The notes under the pieces are model-generated. The model made no database searches and had not been told where the DNA came from. It saw only the letters and a list, made by a program, of their open reading frames with translations. The translations under genes were made by a program, and so were the position numbers. Below, piece by piece: positions 22,404-33,672 of a stretch of 64,000 nt of DNA; the stretch's first letter is position 1; every line of letters starts with the position of its first letter. Origin of the DNA: Viola odorata (taxonomy: Eukaryota > Streptophyta > Magnoliopsida > Malpighiales > Violaceae); contig OY829537.1 in assembly GCA_963691705.1 (NCBI GenBank), positions 27,466,078-27,530,077 of the forward strand. The letters are read 5' to 3'.

Positions 22404-24410
22404 TCAGGCGAAGTATCTCTTGACTGCTTCGGCATTTACCGGTCTCGGGAGATCGTCTCCATCCATGTTGGTTAGCATTAGGGCACCCCCTGAGAATGCA
22501 CTTTTAACCAGATATGGGCCCTCGTACCTTGGGGCCCACTTTCCTTGACTAGCCTCCTAATGAGGGAGTATTTTCTTCAACACTAAATCCCCAGCCTCGA
22601 ACTTGCGAGGTCGTACTTTCTTGTTATAAGTGTTGGCCATTCTTTGCTGATATAATTGTGCATGGCAGATAGCGGCCAAGCGCTTTTTGGGAAGGAGGTT
22701 CAGCTGCTCGTACCTCACTCTTGCCCAATCTGATTCTTCTACTTCAGACTATACCAGGATTCTAAGAGAAGGGATTTCTACCTTGAGGGGAATTACGACT
22801 TCCATGCCGTAAACTAATGAGTAGGGAGTTGCCCCTGTGGATGTACGGGTTGCTATCTGGTAAGCATGCAGTGCGTAGGGAAGCATGTCATGCCAATCTT
22901 TGTGAGTGATTACCATCTTTTGGATGATCCTTTTCAGGTTCTTATTTGCTACTTTGACTGCGCCATTCATCTTTGGTCGATATGGTGACGAGTTCCGGTG
23001 CTTCACCTTCCAACGTTGGCAAAGATCCTCGATCATTTTTCCGTTGAGGTTGGTGTCGTTGTCCGTGATGATGGTCTCTGGGACCCCGTGACGGCAAATG
23101 ATATTTCTCTCAATGAATCGCATGGTCATTTTCTGAGTGATGCTGGAATAAGAGGCGACCTCTACCCATTTGGTGAAGTAGTCGATTGCTACGAGGATGA
23201 AGCGATGGCCATTAGAGGTTGTTGGATGAATTTGGCCGATGATGTCGATTCCCCACATCGCGAAAGGCCAAGGCGATGTCATGCTGAAGAGAGGGGCTGG
23301 AGGGACATGGAGATGGTCCGCGTAGATTTGACATTTATGGCACTTCCAGAAGTAGCTGATGCAATCTCGTTCGATGGTGAGCCAAAAATACCCTTGCCTC
23401 ATTATTTGTCTGGCCATCATATGCCCACTTGCGTGTGTGGAACAGACCCCTTCGTGGATCTCTGCTATGATTCTCTTTGCCTCGGCCATGGTGACGCAGC
23501 GAAGCAAAGCTCCATCAGCTCTCCTTTTATATAGAACCTCGCCGTCGAGGTAGAAGTCTAGTGCTAAGCGTTGGAGGGTCTTCTTGCTAACCCGGCTTGC
23601 CCCCGGTGGGTACTCCCGATTTCTGATGAACTGTACTAAGTCGTAGAACCACGGCTTGCCGTCAGGTTCCTCTTCTAAGGCGACACAACATGCCGGAGTT
23701 TCCTTTACTTCCACTCTCAATGGTTGAAGCATTACTCCGCATTCTAACTTAAACATTGAGGCCAACGTGGCTAATGCGTCTGCGAAGTGGTTCTTTTCTC
23801 TGTCGACTCGGTCGAATTCGGTTTCCTCGAATTCCCGTGTGAGTTGGGTGAGTAGCCTTTGATAAGGGATGAGCTTGGAATCCCGTGTCTGCCATAGATC
23901 CTGGGCTTGATAGATGACGAGTGCTGAATCGTTGAAGATTCGGAGCTTCTTTACTTTTAAGTCGATGGCTGCTGTCAGACCGCTGATGCATGCCTCATAC
24001 TCGGCGACGTTATTGGTGCATGGGAAGTTCAATTTGCATGCTATGGGGAATTGACGGCCATCTGGGGCTATGACCATGGCTCCCACTCCCTTGCCCGAGA
24101 GGTTCACCGCACCGTCGAAGAACATAGTCCACCAATCATTTTCTCGGAGATCTTCTATGATCTCATCTTCAATCATTATGATCTCCTCATCGGGGAAGTC
24201 AAAGCTCAACGACTCATACTCGTCCGAGGCATGATCAGCCAAGTGATCGGCGAGGGCGCTTGCTTTAACCGCTTTCCGAGTCACATAGATGATCTCGTGC
24301 TCAGCTAATAAGACTTGCCATCTACAAATGCGACTTGACAGGTACCGCTTTTCGAAGATGTATTTCAAGGGATCCATGCGAGAGATTAGCCAAGTCGTGT
24401 AATACAACAT
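22404..24410 (-). pseudogene. pol: Ogre pol: RNase H, archaeal-like RNase H and integrase
   Basis: From 24410 the frame carries the end of the first RNase H, then a second RNase H domain with FFDGA, NNVAEYEA, NDSALV and REKNHFADAL, which in Tat elements replaces lost activity of the first. The integrase has an HHCC finger (HASGHMMARQ ... CHKCQ), then WGIDIIG and IITDNDT for the first two acidic residues. The third is altered: NGAVKVANKN has Lys where Glu is expected. A stop at 22749 precedes the C-terminal part, which continues to a natural-looking TGA at 22404-22406 after AVKRYFA. Loss of the catalytic Glu plus the stop make the integrase inactive. Confidence 0.85.
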
Positions 24411-25848
24411 GTACTGCCAGAGCCTTCAGGCGCACCATGCTAGGGCGCAACAAGTTCGTTCCAACATAGAGTAACGCATCTCACATTCGTTGACTTTTTT
24501 GCTGAGGTAATAGATGGCTCGTTCATGCCTTCTGGACTCGTCGTGCTATCCCAAAACGCAACCCATGGCGCTAGCCGTGACTGTCATGTACATGAGCAAG
24601 GGACGTCCTGGCGTCGGAGGAACTAGTACCGGTGGGTTTTGCAGATATGTCTTGATTTTCTCGAAGGCTTCCTGGCAGTCTTCATCCCATTCTGCATCTC
24701 CGTGCTTCCTTAGCATTTTGAGCATCGGCTCGCAAGTAAGCGTTAACTGGCTGATAAAGCGAGCGATGTAGTTGATGCGTCCAAAGAAGCTTCAATTGCC
24801 TCAACCTGTTTCGGTGCTGGGAGCGGGCAACTCTTGAATTGCTTTTATCTTATCAGGATCCACTTCTATGCCTTTGTTGCTGACGATGAATCCCAACAAC
24901 TTCCCGGAAGTCACTCCGAAGGTACACTTAGCTGGGTTTAGCCGTAGCCGAAATTGCCTCAACCTTTCGAACACCTTTCTCAGGATGTCTACATGATCTT
25001 GCGTGCCGTGAGATTTGGCTATCATGTCGTCGACATATATTTCCAATTCTTTATGCATCATGTCATGGAAGAGGGTGACGACAGCACGTTGGTACGTGGC
25101 TCCTGCATTTTTTAATCCGAAGGGCATCACTTTGTAGCAGAAGGTTCCCCAGGGCATGATGAAGGTCGTCTTTTCACTGTCCTCGGGTGCCATCTTGATC
25201 TGATTGTACCCCGAGAATCCGTCCATGAAAGAGAACATGTCATTTCTGGCGGCACTATCTACCAAGATGTCGATATGGGGAAGAGGGAAGTCGTCTTTAG
25301 GGCTAGCTCGATTGAGATCCCGAAAGTCCACGCACATGCGAACCTTCCCATCTTTCTTAGGCACTGGCACTATATTGGCGATCCATTCTGGGTACTCAGC
25401 AACTCTCAAAAAACCCGTGTCTAGTTGCTTGGTAACTTCTTCTTTGATTTTCAGAAGGATGTCTGGATGCATCCTCCGAAGTTTTTGTTTGACAGGCTTA
25501 AACTCAGGTTTTAACGGAATACGATGCTCAACTATCTCGGGATCAAGACCTGGCATATCGGCGTATGACCATGCGAATACATCAGAGTAGTCCTTGAGGA
25601 GAGAAATCAACCTTTCTCTCTGAGTCGTATCCAGGGTAGTTCCGATCTTGACCAGTTTTTGATTCTCGTTGCTTGCCCCCAAGTTTACTTCGTCCAATTC
25701 CTCCCGATGAGGGGTTATTTCCTTTTCTGAACTTTCTAGTAAACGGGCCAGTTCGTCGGAGACTTCGGCCTTGTCTTCGGTCGTAGCGATGATTTCTTCG
25801 CCCGTAAAGACATAGGTTTTATCAAGACAATCCGAACTAACACTCATC
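24411..25848 (-). pseudogene. pol: Ogre pol: reverse transcriptase exon
   Basis: After the splice acceptor the frame reads MSVSSDCLDKTYVFTGEE and continues into a full RT core: LRRMHPD, KDGKVRMCVDFRDLNRASPK, FSFMDGFSGYNQI, MPFGLKNAGATYQRAV and the catalytic YVDD (IYVDDMIAKS). It is open to 24801, where PAPSTETG is followed by a stop. The expected FFGRINYIARFI continues in another frame, so a small lesion separates RT from the connection domain. The RT itself keeps all catalytic residues. Confidence 0.85.
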
Positions 25849-25997
25849 CTGAAATTAAAAGTGCGAAAAAAGAGATGGGTAAAATGAAAATTTGCATATA
25901 TATTAATTTTTAACAAAAGGGAACAGGAGTCCCTACAAAAATGTTTTCGTAAGAAAACGGGCCAAAAACATATATATTTTTCAAAATGAGAAATTAC
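25849..25997 (-). other. Ogre intron between protease and RT, 149 bp
   Basis: Donor GTAATT at 25997, acceptor TTTTAATTTCAG ending at 25849, AT-rich throughout. Splicing joins Asp-Val-Ser-Pro to Met-Ser-Val-Ser in one frame and removes a stop codon formed by the donor itself (CCG-TAA). Ogre elements are known for an intron at this place. Confidence 0.75.
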
Positions 25998-27168
25998 GGA
26001 GAGACATCCGGAAGCATGGTGATGGTCCAGTTGCACATAGACTCCCCTGACTTCTCAACGAACATGACTGAACCAAGCGACGATTCTTCTTCTCCTAGAG
26101 TGCAGATACGAAGGTCTGATACCCTGATTGGATTTTCATTGATGGTTTCAGCAGCGAAGGGGAACGTGGTTCTGATATGGGGAATCAGCATTTTGCCCTC
26201 TGGCGCAGAACGTCCAAATAGCTTAGCCAGCTGTTTTTCTTTCTTTTCTTGGGCAATCCTGGTGAAATCGGCCTTGGTGGGTTGGTATCCTAACCCAAAT
26301 CGGTCTCCGAAGCTCTTCGGAGGCGCCCAACCTTTTGATCCTTGTAACTCGACCCCGAGCCGTTTTCCTAATTGGAAGCTTCCCTCTAGTGTTGACTTAG
26401 TGGTTGTTTCGGCTATCCCAGATTTCGAGGTCCGCAAACGGGGGATCCCTCCTCGATCCAATCCGCGTTGACGATTTCAAAGGCTTGGAAGGAACTCTTC
26501 AAGGTTTCGGCAGTTTCGATGTAAGGCACGGATGCATGCTTGGCCAAGATCGAGGCCTCTTCTGCCTTTATTGTGACAAGGGCATTGTCCTTGACGTATT
26601 TGAGGCACTGATGCAGGGAAGAGGGGACGGCTCTCACTGAATGGATCCAAGGCCGTCCTAGAAGCATGCTGTAAGCGGGTTGGATTTCCATGATCTGGAA
26701 TGTCAAGGCGAAAGTGTGGGGCCCGATGACCATATCCAACTCAATGTTCCCGATGATCTCTCGAGTGGTGCCATCGAAAGCCCTAGCCATCATTCCGCTA
26801 GGTTTCATGAGAGAGTAATTGACCGGCAGTTGTTCGAGGACATGCCTGGGCATGACATTAAGTGCGGACCCATTGTCGATTAGGGCCTTTGCTATGACGT
26901 GTCCCTTACATTCCACCGTGATGTATAGGGCCTTGTTGTGATCTCTTCCCGAGGGGTCGATCTCTCCTTCCGAGAAGGAAATGCTGCTTAAGGCCTGGAT
27001 CCTTCCGACAAGGTTTTCCACCCCTTCTGTAGTGATATCCTTAGTCACGAAAGCTTGCTTCAAGACTTTTAAGAGAGCTTGGCGATGTGGCTCTGAAGTA
27101 AGGATCAGCTCCATGATGGAGATACGAGCCGTGGTTTTCTTTAGCTGTTCGATGATGCTGAACTCGCT
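25998..27168 (-). pseudogene. pro: Ogre protease and downstream G-patch-like segment
   Basis: The protease has ALIDNGSALNVMP as active-site loop and the flap/LLGRPWI block typical of Tat proteases (near 26880-26640). A frameshift near 26430 moves to the frame holding FQLGKRLGVELQGSKGWAP...FGLGYQPTKAD, a glycine-rich segment found between protease and RT in Ogre-like proteins, which leads to the intron donor. An in-frame TAG near 27169 (after FLKIMK) separates it from the upstream gag-pro linker. Confidence 0.8.
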
Positions 27169-30100
27169 CTATTTCATGATCTTGAGGAACTCGGCTGTCT
27201 CGTCCTCAGTTACAGGTTTGCTCAAACCTTGCGTCTCCTCTATCATCTCTTCGCGGATCACAGGGCTTTTCCCTTTGGCTTGTCGTTGCTTCTCTACTTC
27301 CTCCGAGATGTAACATCTTCCGGTGCGGGTCATGCCCCCAATATGAGAGGCTTCACCAATAGCGAGTCCTGTTGATGGGACGACAGGAGGGGTGGTGACC
27401 ACCGTGTATTCGTAGTTGAATGGGACGCGTGTAAGTCCCGGCTGGGAGTATTCACAGCTAATGTGAACACTACTTTGCGTGGGGTAGGGGCTGCATCTCC
27501 TGTTTGGGCCACGTATTTGAAGGAATACGGTGCTGGAGGATTATCCTCGATGACGTTGATTGCTCCTTGGGTTTTCCTTTTGGTCTGAATGATCCCGAAT
27601 GTTGTGAGTTGCTTGACTTTTTGCTGAAAAAGTCTGCAATCCTGGATGTCATGCTTGCTTTCCCCTTGGCAGAATAGGCATTGGGCCTGACTATTCCCCG
27701 GGAATGGTAGATATGCGTTGTTAGCTAATGCGAAGAACAATTCTTCATTGGGTACTTCCCCCATCGACAGGTGAGAAAGGTCAATTCCAATGGAAGAAAT
27801 GTCGCTCATCCCAGGATTATGGTGCGGTAGAGGACCGGTTGTCACATCAGGACCCCTCGTTAAACCTTTGGACGAGATTCGTCCTTCTTTGGTCAGGTGC
27901 TCGACCTTCTCTCTAAAGTCGTAACAGTTTTCCAAGGAGTGTCCTCGGGCTCCGGCGTGATATTCGCAGCCAACCTTTGGATCATACCAGCTAGGATAAG
28001 GAAGGGATTGAGGCGAGAGTGGGGATGGTGTAATCTGCCCGTCTGCCAAGAGGCTTGCGTAGATCTCTTTCAAAGGAAACGGAGGAAGCGACCATGTCGG
28101 TGAAGGGTATGACTCGAAGTCTGAGGATTCCCAAGAGGGTAGTAAGGGCACTGTGCTAGAATAGGAGGGTGGTGCCGAATACCTGACGAGGTAGTCGAAC
28201 TTCCCGGAAGGTTGGCCCAAAGTGTCAATCTCGCGATCGCCTTCGTCGCGGCGCGCGGAGAACCGCTTGCACGATGAAGTCGATCCTTTCTTCTGGATGA
28301 TTTGGAGTGGGGTTCCATTGGCGTTATGCGGGATAGGAAATCCGTCTCTGATCGTGTTGATGGATCCTTCCCCAGGGGTCGCTTTCTGGGTTTGTATTAC
28401 TCCGAGACTCGAGAGTTGTCTCACCTTTCCTGCGAACAACTCGCAACCTTGGATCTTATGACCGTCGTTTCCCTTGCAGTACATGCAGTGACTTGGATTG
28501 CTTTCCGCGTATGGCACATATCCCTCTCGAGCTAAGGCTTGGAAAAGCTGTTCTTGTGGCCAACTTGATGTTGAAGAGAGACGGTCGTTGCTTTCTCCTG
28601 CCGAGACGACATTCACCCCTCCCTTTCCTTGGGAATGATTGGGAAGAGGGTTGGTGGATGTGTTGGGTCCTTTTGCTAATCCTTCGAAAGATACCCATCC
28701 ACTTTTGATCAAGTGATGGACTTTTGCCTTGAATGCGAAGCAATTTTCCAGAGTGTGACCTGGGGCTCCAGCGTGATATTCGCACCTTGCGTTGAGATCA
28801 TACCACTTTGGGTAGGGAGGCAATTGAGGCTGAGCAGGAACCGGTACGATCTGTCCGGCTGCCAAGAGATGTTTGTAGATTTCTCTCACGGGGAGAGGAA
28901 GAGGAGGCAAAGGCTCTCTGTTCCACCGATTGTTTGACGTGTTTTGGTTGTTTGGGTCTTTTGGTGGGTTATATGGCTTGAGTTGCATAGGTTGTGATGT
29001 TTGTACTGGAGGTGGTGGGAAATGTGTAGGATTTTGAGGCAGGATATTAGCAATTGGTGGTGAAGTAAAAGGAAAGAAGGTGGGTTGATATAGTGATGGC
29101 GGATGATACGGTGGTGGCAATAAATAAGGCGGTGGTGGTGGAAACGACTGCCCCTGATTAGCTTGGGGAGCGACAAATCCGACGTCCCTTTTCACGACTG
29201 ATGCTTTCTTTGGTACAGACTCTGGTGTTGGATGCGTGATTCGTCCAGACTTAATCCCTTGCTCGACTCTTTTGGCAATTAGGACCATGTCGGAGAAGCT
29301 GTTTGAGGGGTTCGAGATCAGGTAGGTGTAGTAGGGAGCTTTGAAGGTGTGCAAGAAAATCGACAAGAGTTCCTTGTCGCTTAAGGGTAGAGAGATTCTC
29401 GAAGCCAACTCTCTCCATCTCTGAGCATAGGTCTTCACGGACTCGCCGATTTTCTTTTCCAGATTTTTCAAGTCAGTGCGGTCAGGAGCCACCTCCATGT
29501 TGAATTTATATTGTCGGTAGAAGGCATCGGACAGGTCTCTCCACGTCCTGATCCTGGCTCTGTCTAGCCCCATATACCAAGTTAGGGCGTGCTTGGTCAA
29601 GCTTTCTCGGAATAGATGGATCAACAACGGTTCGTTGTGGATCATCTCTGTCATCTTGTTGCAATATGCTCTAAGGTGGGTCTTTGGGCACTCTACCCCC
29701 GTATACTTTTCAAAGTTGGGGATCTTGTACTTCGGAGGTATGACGATCCCAGGGACCATGCACATGTCGGCGGGACCTGTGGGATCGAATGGATCGGCCC
29801 CTTCAATTGCTCTGAGTCTTTCCTCGAGAAGATTCAGTCTGTCCCTTTTCGGTGGCTCGGCCCCGATGGGGTTAGAATCGAAGGGTAGCATTGGTTCTGA
29901 GGAGAACTGGGGTTGTATTGGGTTGAAAGTGAGGAGCTGAGTTCCCACAGGTCCGGTAACCGTGCTTGGGGGAATAGGAGGGAGATACAGAGCCTCTAGG
30001 TGGGCCTGGCTCTTGCTGGGGTCCACAGCAGGGTTGATTGAAAGGTGCTGAAGCGACGGGGAGATCTCTTCACCCGCCTTAACTGTAGGATTTGCAGTGG

Positions 30101-30359
30101 TGGGTACAGTGAAGGGATTATCCCATCTCCAATGGCCCGGGGGGCCGGAAAGTGGTGGGAGTACGGATGGCCCTGCGACGGTGAGCGAAGAGGGAGGTCC
30201 TTTTGTTTGAGGGAGATCAAAACCCGGTGGCACTTCGGTGACAGCTTCATCTCTTTCCTTTTCGGCCCTGGTGGCTCTTTCTGTAGTGATCCTAACTTGC
30301 TCCTCTAACTCTGCGATTTTAGCCATTAGTGCTTCATCGGTCTTAGCCGGTTCAGTCAT
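27169..30359 (-). pseudogene. gag: Ogre gag, about 1000 residues
   Basis: ATG at 30359 starts MTEPAKTDEALMAKIAELEE, a short coiled coil, then a Pro-rich region, the gag core (YTGVECPKTHLRAYC, LTWYMGLDRARIRTWRDLSD, SVKTYAQRWRELASRI; about residues 210-340) and four zinc-knuckle-like motifs. These come as two repeats of a CX2HX5HX4C (CEYHAGAPGHTLENC, CEYHAGARGHSLENC) followed by a CX2CX5HX4C (CMYC...GC, CLFC...DC). The frame is open to about 27430 and shifts there; the linker to protease continues in another frame (27402-27169). Gag packages the RNA in virus-like particles in the cytoplasm. Confidence 0.85.
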
Positions 30360-31132
30360 TTTTCATTTTTGAAGTCTAGTTAGGGGGAGCCTGTGCGGAG
30401 TAGCTTGCTTCCGAGGAGCTATCGTGAACCTGAAAAAGGGAAAAACACAGAAAAGAGTAAATACAAGTGAGGATATACAGGTGATGTGCAATCCTGAGGC
30501 CTCCATATTGCTCATTCGCTTTTCTGGCTATACTTTCACTTGATATTTTCAGGGCGGTCGGAGAGGCGAGGAATCCCAGTGGTTGACAAGATACGACGGA
30601 AGCCTCTATACATTCCAACGATATGAAGCCTAATCTGAGATGCTAACGGCAAAACCCAAATTAGCAGGGGCAACCAATGCCGTCATGCTAGGAGGATCTA
30701 TTTCACACTATGCTTTTAATGATGCAAGGCCTGATGCCTCGTAAACTCAACCGAGAGGAGAGACAACAATCTTTTGGAGTTTTTTGTGATAAACTAGGAA
30801 GACATGGCCATGAGTGAGCGATACTCGGATGTTTTGAATACTTGTGCTGATTTTTCGGAATTTCGGTGAGACGATTGTGTTTTATCCCGGAGGGATTTTC
30901 TCTTTTTGTTTTGCAATGGTTTTTTGAGTTTGTATTGGAGGGATAGTTGATATGGAAAAGATGAGGCGATTTAATAAATATCCGAAAGAGTACGACTTTA
31001 TTAAAAGTGTTTACAAAATATGGTAAACTTTCCAACTTCCTAAATTCATCAAAAATGGCTAAGATAGATGAAATCAGGGGTCCTAGCTAAAAAGAAAAGA
31101 TCTGCCGATATCCGAGCCATTCCCTGAAGGTG
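30360..31132 (-). other. Ogre spacer between ORF1 and gag
   Basis: No conserved frame. It is AT-rich near 30700-31030, with short stop-laden frames on both strands. It presumably is leader for gag translation or contains an intron, as Ogre RNAs can be spliced; no convincing pair of sites stands out. Confidence 0.5.
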
Positions 31133-32776
31133 TCATTCCTGGACGTTAGAGTCCTGTTGCCAAAGGTACTCCATCGAAGCCAACTCCCCTTTAATCATCT
31201 CTAACTCAGCCTCTAAGGCGGTAATTCGGCTTTGCAGTACTTGGTTTTTCCTTTCTCCCAAGTCTACGCGAGTAGTCAAAACCCTTATCGTTGAATCCCT
31301 GTCTTCGATTATGGCACTTGATGCTTCTCTTTTGCGGGTTTCACTGCTCAAGCGTTCCTTAAAGGCCTTGAGGGCCACCTTCTTTTGTACTGCTTGTATG
31401 CGGACGAAATCCTTGTGCTGCCTGTCCAGTTCATTCATCTGGACCTCTAAGCCACATTGACGAGCTTGGGCCATATCCCTTTCCTCTACCATCAGATCTC
31501 GTTCTTCTTGTGCTGCTTGCATCTGTTCTACCACTTGAGCGTAAGCCATGACATCCATTCCTTCGCTCACTTGCGATTCCCCTTCTTCTTCCATCGGTTT
31601 TTGATTTTCTGGGCGAGGTAAGACATTGCCGTTAACTCGTCTTGACCTCCACTGTGGATATTCTGGTATTGTGGTTGCAGGGATGCCTTGTCCTTTGAGG
31701 CAAAAAAGGTAGGCCCAGTCTTGGGCGTACAACTGAATGTTCTGATTTTCTCCAGCGTGTGGCAGGTCTGACCTTGTCATGCCGAACGTCACGGGAATTA
31801 TTTGTGTGATGCAGAACTGTCTGAGGACGAGGGCAGGGCAATAGTGAGTGCATCCCCATGCTCCGATCAAAGGAACCCAAGGTAAGTGTCCGCAGCAGAC
31901 GATGGGATTGGAAGTCTGCAGCCATTTGGAGTGCCAACTGAAGTCTTCTTCTGAGAGGTTTATGAATCGGTTGATCCAGACATCCTTATTTTCCATCTCC
32001 CATCTATCGGTGGTCATTGCGTTGATAACCCTGAGTAGAGGGCATGACCTTATGTAGCTTGCGAAGAAAATGGTCTGATCAGGAATCTGTTTGAAGTGGC
32101 TGACCAACCATACTGTCAACAACTGGGTGCAACAAGTAAGTCTCCCTTTCCCTTTTCTTCGACAAGAGTCCAAGGAGCGAAAGGTCTCGGCCAGAATGGT
32201 TGTTGTAGGATTGATGGCATTTGTTTCCATCTCGTAAAAGATATTGGCTGCTGCAAAGTCGATGGCATTCCTCATTTTCGGAAAGAGGACAAATCCTACA
32301 ATGGCGAAAGCCAGAATCCTTAAGCGTTTTTTCCCGTTGGACAATCGAAAGCGTGCCTCAATATCTGACCAGCACCAGAAGTAGTCACCCTCTCTGACAC
32401 GAGTAGTGATTCCTAACAACTTATCGAGCCTTATTTTGACACTCGAGGAGTCGAGTCGAACATTCTGGTATATGGCCGATATAGGAGAGGTGAAGCACAT
32501 CAGAGCCGAGTACTCCTCTAGCGTAGGAGTCAAGTCTACCTCTTTGTCGAAAGAGAAGCACCGATAATAGGGATCCCAGAATTTTAGGGTTGCCCGGATG
32601 CAACCCCAATCAGTCTTTACGTCAACTAGGGTCAGTAGCTTTCCATAAATACCCTCAAACTGTGTCTCTTCGTCTTCAGTCAGCTCATTTCTCAACATCC
32701 GAATCCTAGTTAAGTCAAAGTCCACGACTTCTACTTTGATCTTAGTGGTGATGTCAGGGGCGAACCCACGTTCCAA
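31133..32776 (-). CDS. Ogre ORF1 protein (DUF7745-type / plant mobile domain-like)
   Basis: An uninterrupted 547-codon frame upstream of gag, the ORF1 position of Ogre elements. The N-terminal 400 residues carry the conserved blocks FEGIYGKLLTLVDVKTDW, FDKEVDLTPTLEEYSALM, RILAFAIVGFVLFPKM and WVPLIGAWGCTHYCPALVLR, as in ORF1 of other Ogres; this fold is related to plant mobile domains. Residues 420-540 form a long coiled coil. The first codon of the frame at 32776 is TTG and a TGA lies just upstream. A possible true start, ATG in GGGATGAAG near 32812, is in another frame, so the N-terminus may be frameshifted. Role unknown. Confidence 0.75.
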   Translation of the reverse strand: MERGFAPDITTKIKVEVVDFDLTRIRMLRNELTEDEETQFEGIYGKLLTLVDVKTDWGCIRATLKFWDPYYRCFSFDKEVDLTPTLEEYSALMCFTSPISAIYQNVRLDSSSVKIRLDKLLGITTRVREGDYFWCWSDIEARFRLSNGKKRLRILAFAIVGFVLFPKMRNAIDFAAANIFYEMETNAINPTTTILAETFRSLDSCRRKGKGRLTCCTQLLTVWLVSHFKQIPDQTIFFASYIRSCPLLRVINAMTTDRWEMENKDVWINRFINLSEEDFSWHSKWLQTSNPIVCCGHLPWVPLIGAWGCTHYCPALVLRQFCITQIIPVTFGMTRSDLPHAGENQNIQLYAQDWAYLFCLKGQGIPATTIPEYPQWRSRRVNGNVLPRPENQKPMEEEGESQVSEGMDVMAYAQVVEQMQAAQEERDLMVEERDMAQARQCGLEVQMNELDRQHKDFVRIQAVQKKVALKAFKERLSSETRKREASSAIIEDRDSTIRVLTTRVDLGERKNQVLQSRITALEAELEMIKGELASMEYLWQQDSNVQE

Positions 32777-33054
32777 CAGATCTCCTTGTGCAGCTTGATC
32801 GTTGAAACTTCATCCCCCGAAAATATTCAATGAAAGTAGTGTAGGTGCCGACATGTCGAATGAGCAAGATGGGTCCTATGGGACAAAAAATAAAATTTTA
32901 AATGCAAAGTAACCTGCGCATGTAAGAAATCCGCAGTTCATATAACAGAAAAAAAATCACGTCAATATGCCAACAAGACAAATAGAGCCACGACAAACAG
33001 GTATAATCATGATGCATGTGCTGGGGCTCTGATTCCGACACCTCTAACTGGCTT
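32777..33054 (-). other. Ogre leader remnant, primer binding site not found
   Basis: Between ORF1 and the truncated 5' LTR. I looked for a TGGCGACTC-type primer binding site next to the LTR and did not find one. The LTR edge here lacks about 785 bases present in the left LTR, so the primer site was probably deleted. Confidence 0.5.
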
Positions 33055-33180
33055 GAAAAATAAAAAGGAATTGAAAGGCGTACTTTCGAGCGAAGTTTGA
33101 AATTAAAACCTATAAAACGAGAGTGTTAGTGCTAGCTCGAAAAATAAATAGGCAATTTTATGAGTGCGAAAATTTAAATG

Positions 33181-33672
33181 ACAGTTGATTGCATGCGAGA
33201 AATGAGGGATTTCACGCATACGGAAATTAAATGCTGAGTTGATTGCATGCGAAAAATGATGGATTTAACGCATACGAAAATTAAATGCTGAGTTGATTGC
33301 ATGCGAAAAATGATGGATTTAACGCATACGAAAATTAAATGCTACATTGATTGTATGCGAAAAATGATTGATTTTAAGCATACGAGAATTTAAATGCTAC
33401 TTGGATTGCATGCGAAAAATGATATGATTTTAAGCATACGAGAATTCAAAGGCTACGTTTATTGCATGCGAAAAATGATTGATTTTACGCATATGAAAAT
33501 TAAATGCTACGTGGATTGCATGCGAAAGATGATTGATTTTACGCATAAGAAAATTAAAATGCTACGTTGATTGCATGCGAAAAATGATTGATTTTACGCA
33601 TACGAAAATTAAAATGCTATGTTGATTGCATGCGAAAAATGATTGATTTTACGCATACGACAATTAAAATGC
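33181..33672 (-). repeat. 55-bp tandem repeat in the Ogre 5' LTR, 9 copies
   Basis: Same array as at 20992-21482, with the same order of variant units and only scattered single differences, as expected for LTR copies made from one template. Confidence 0.9.
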
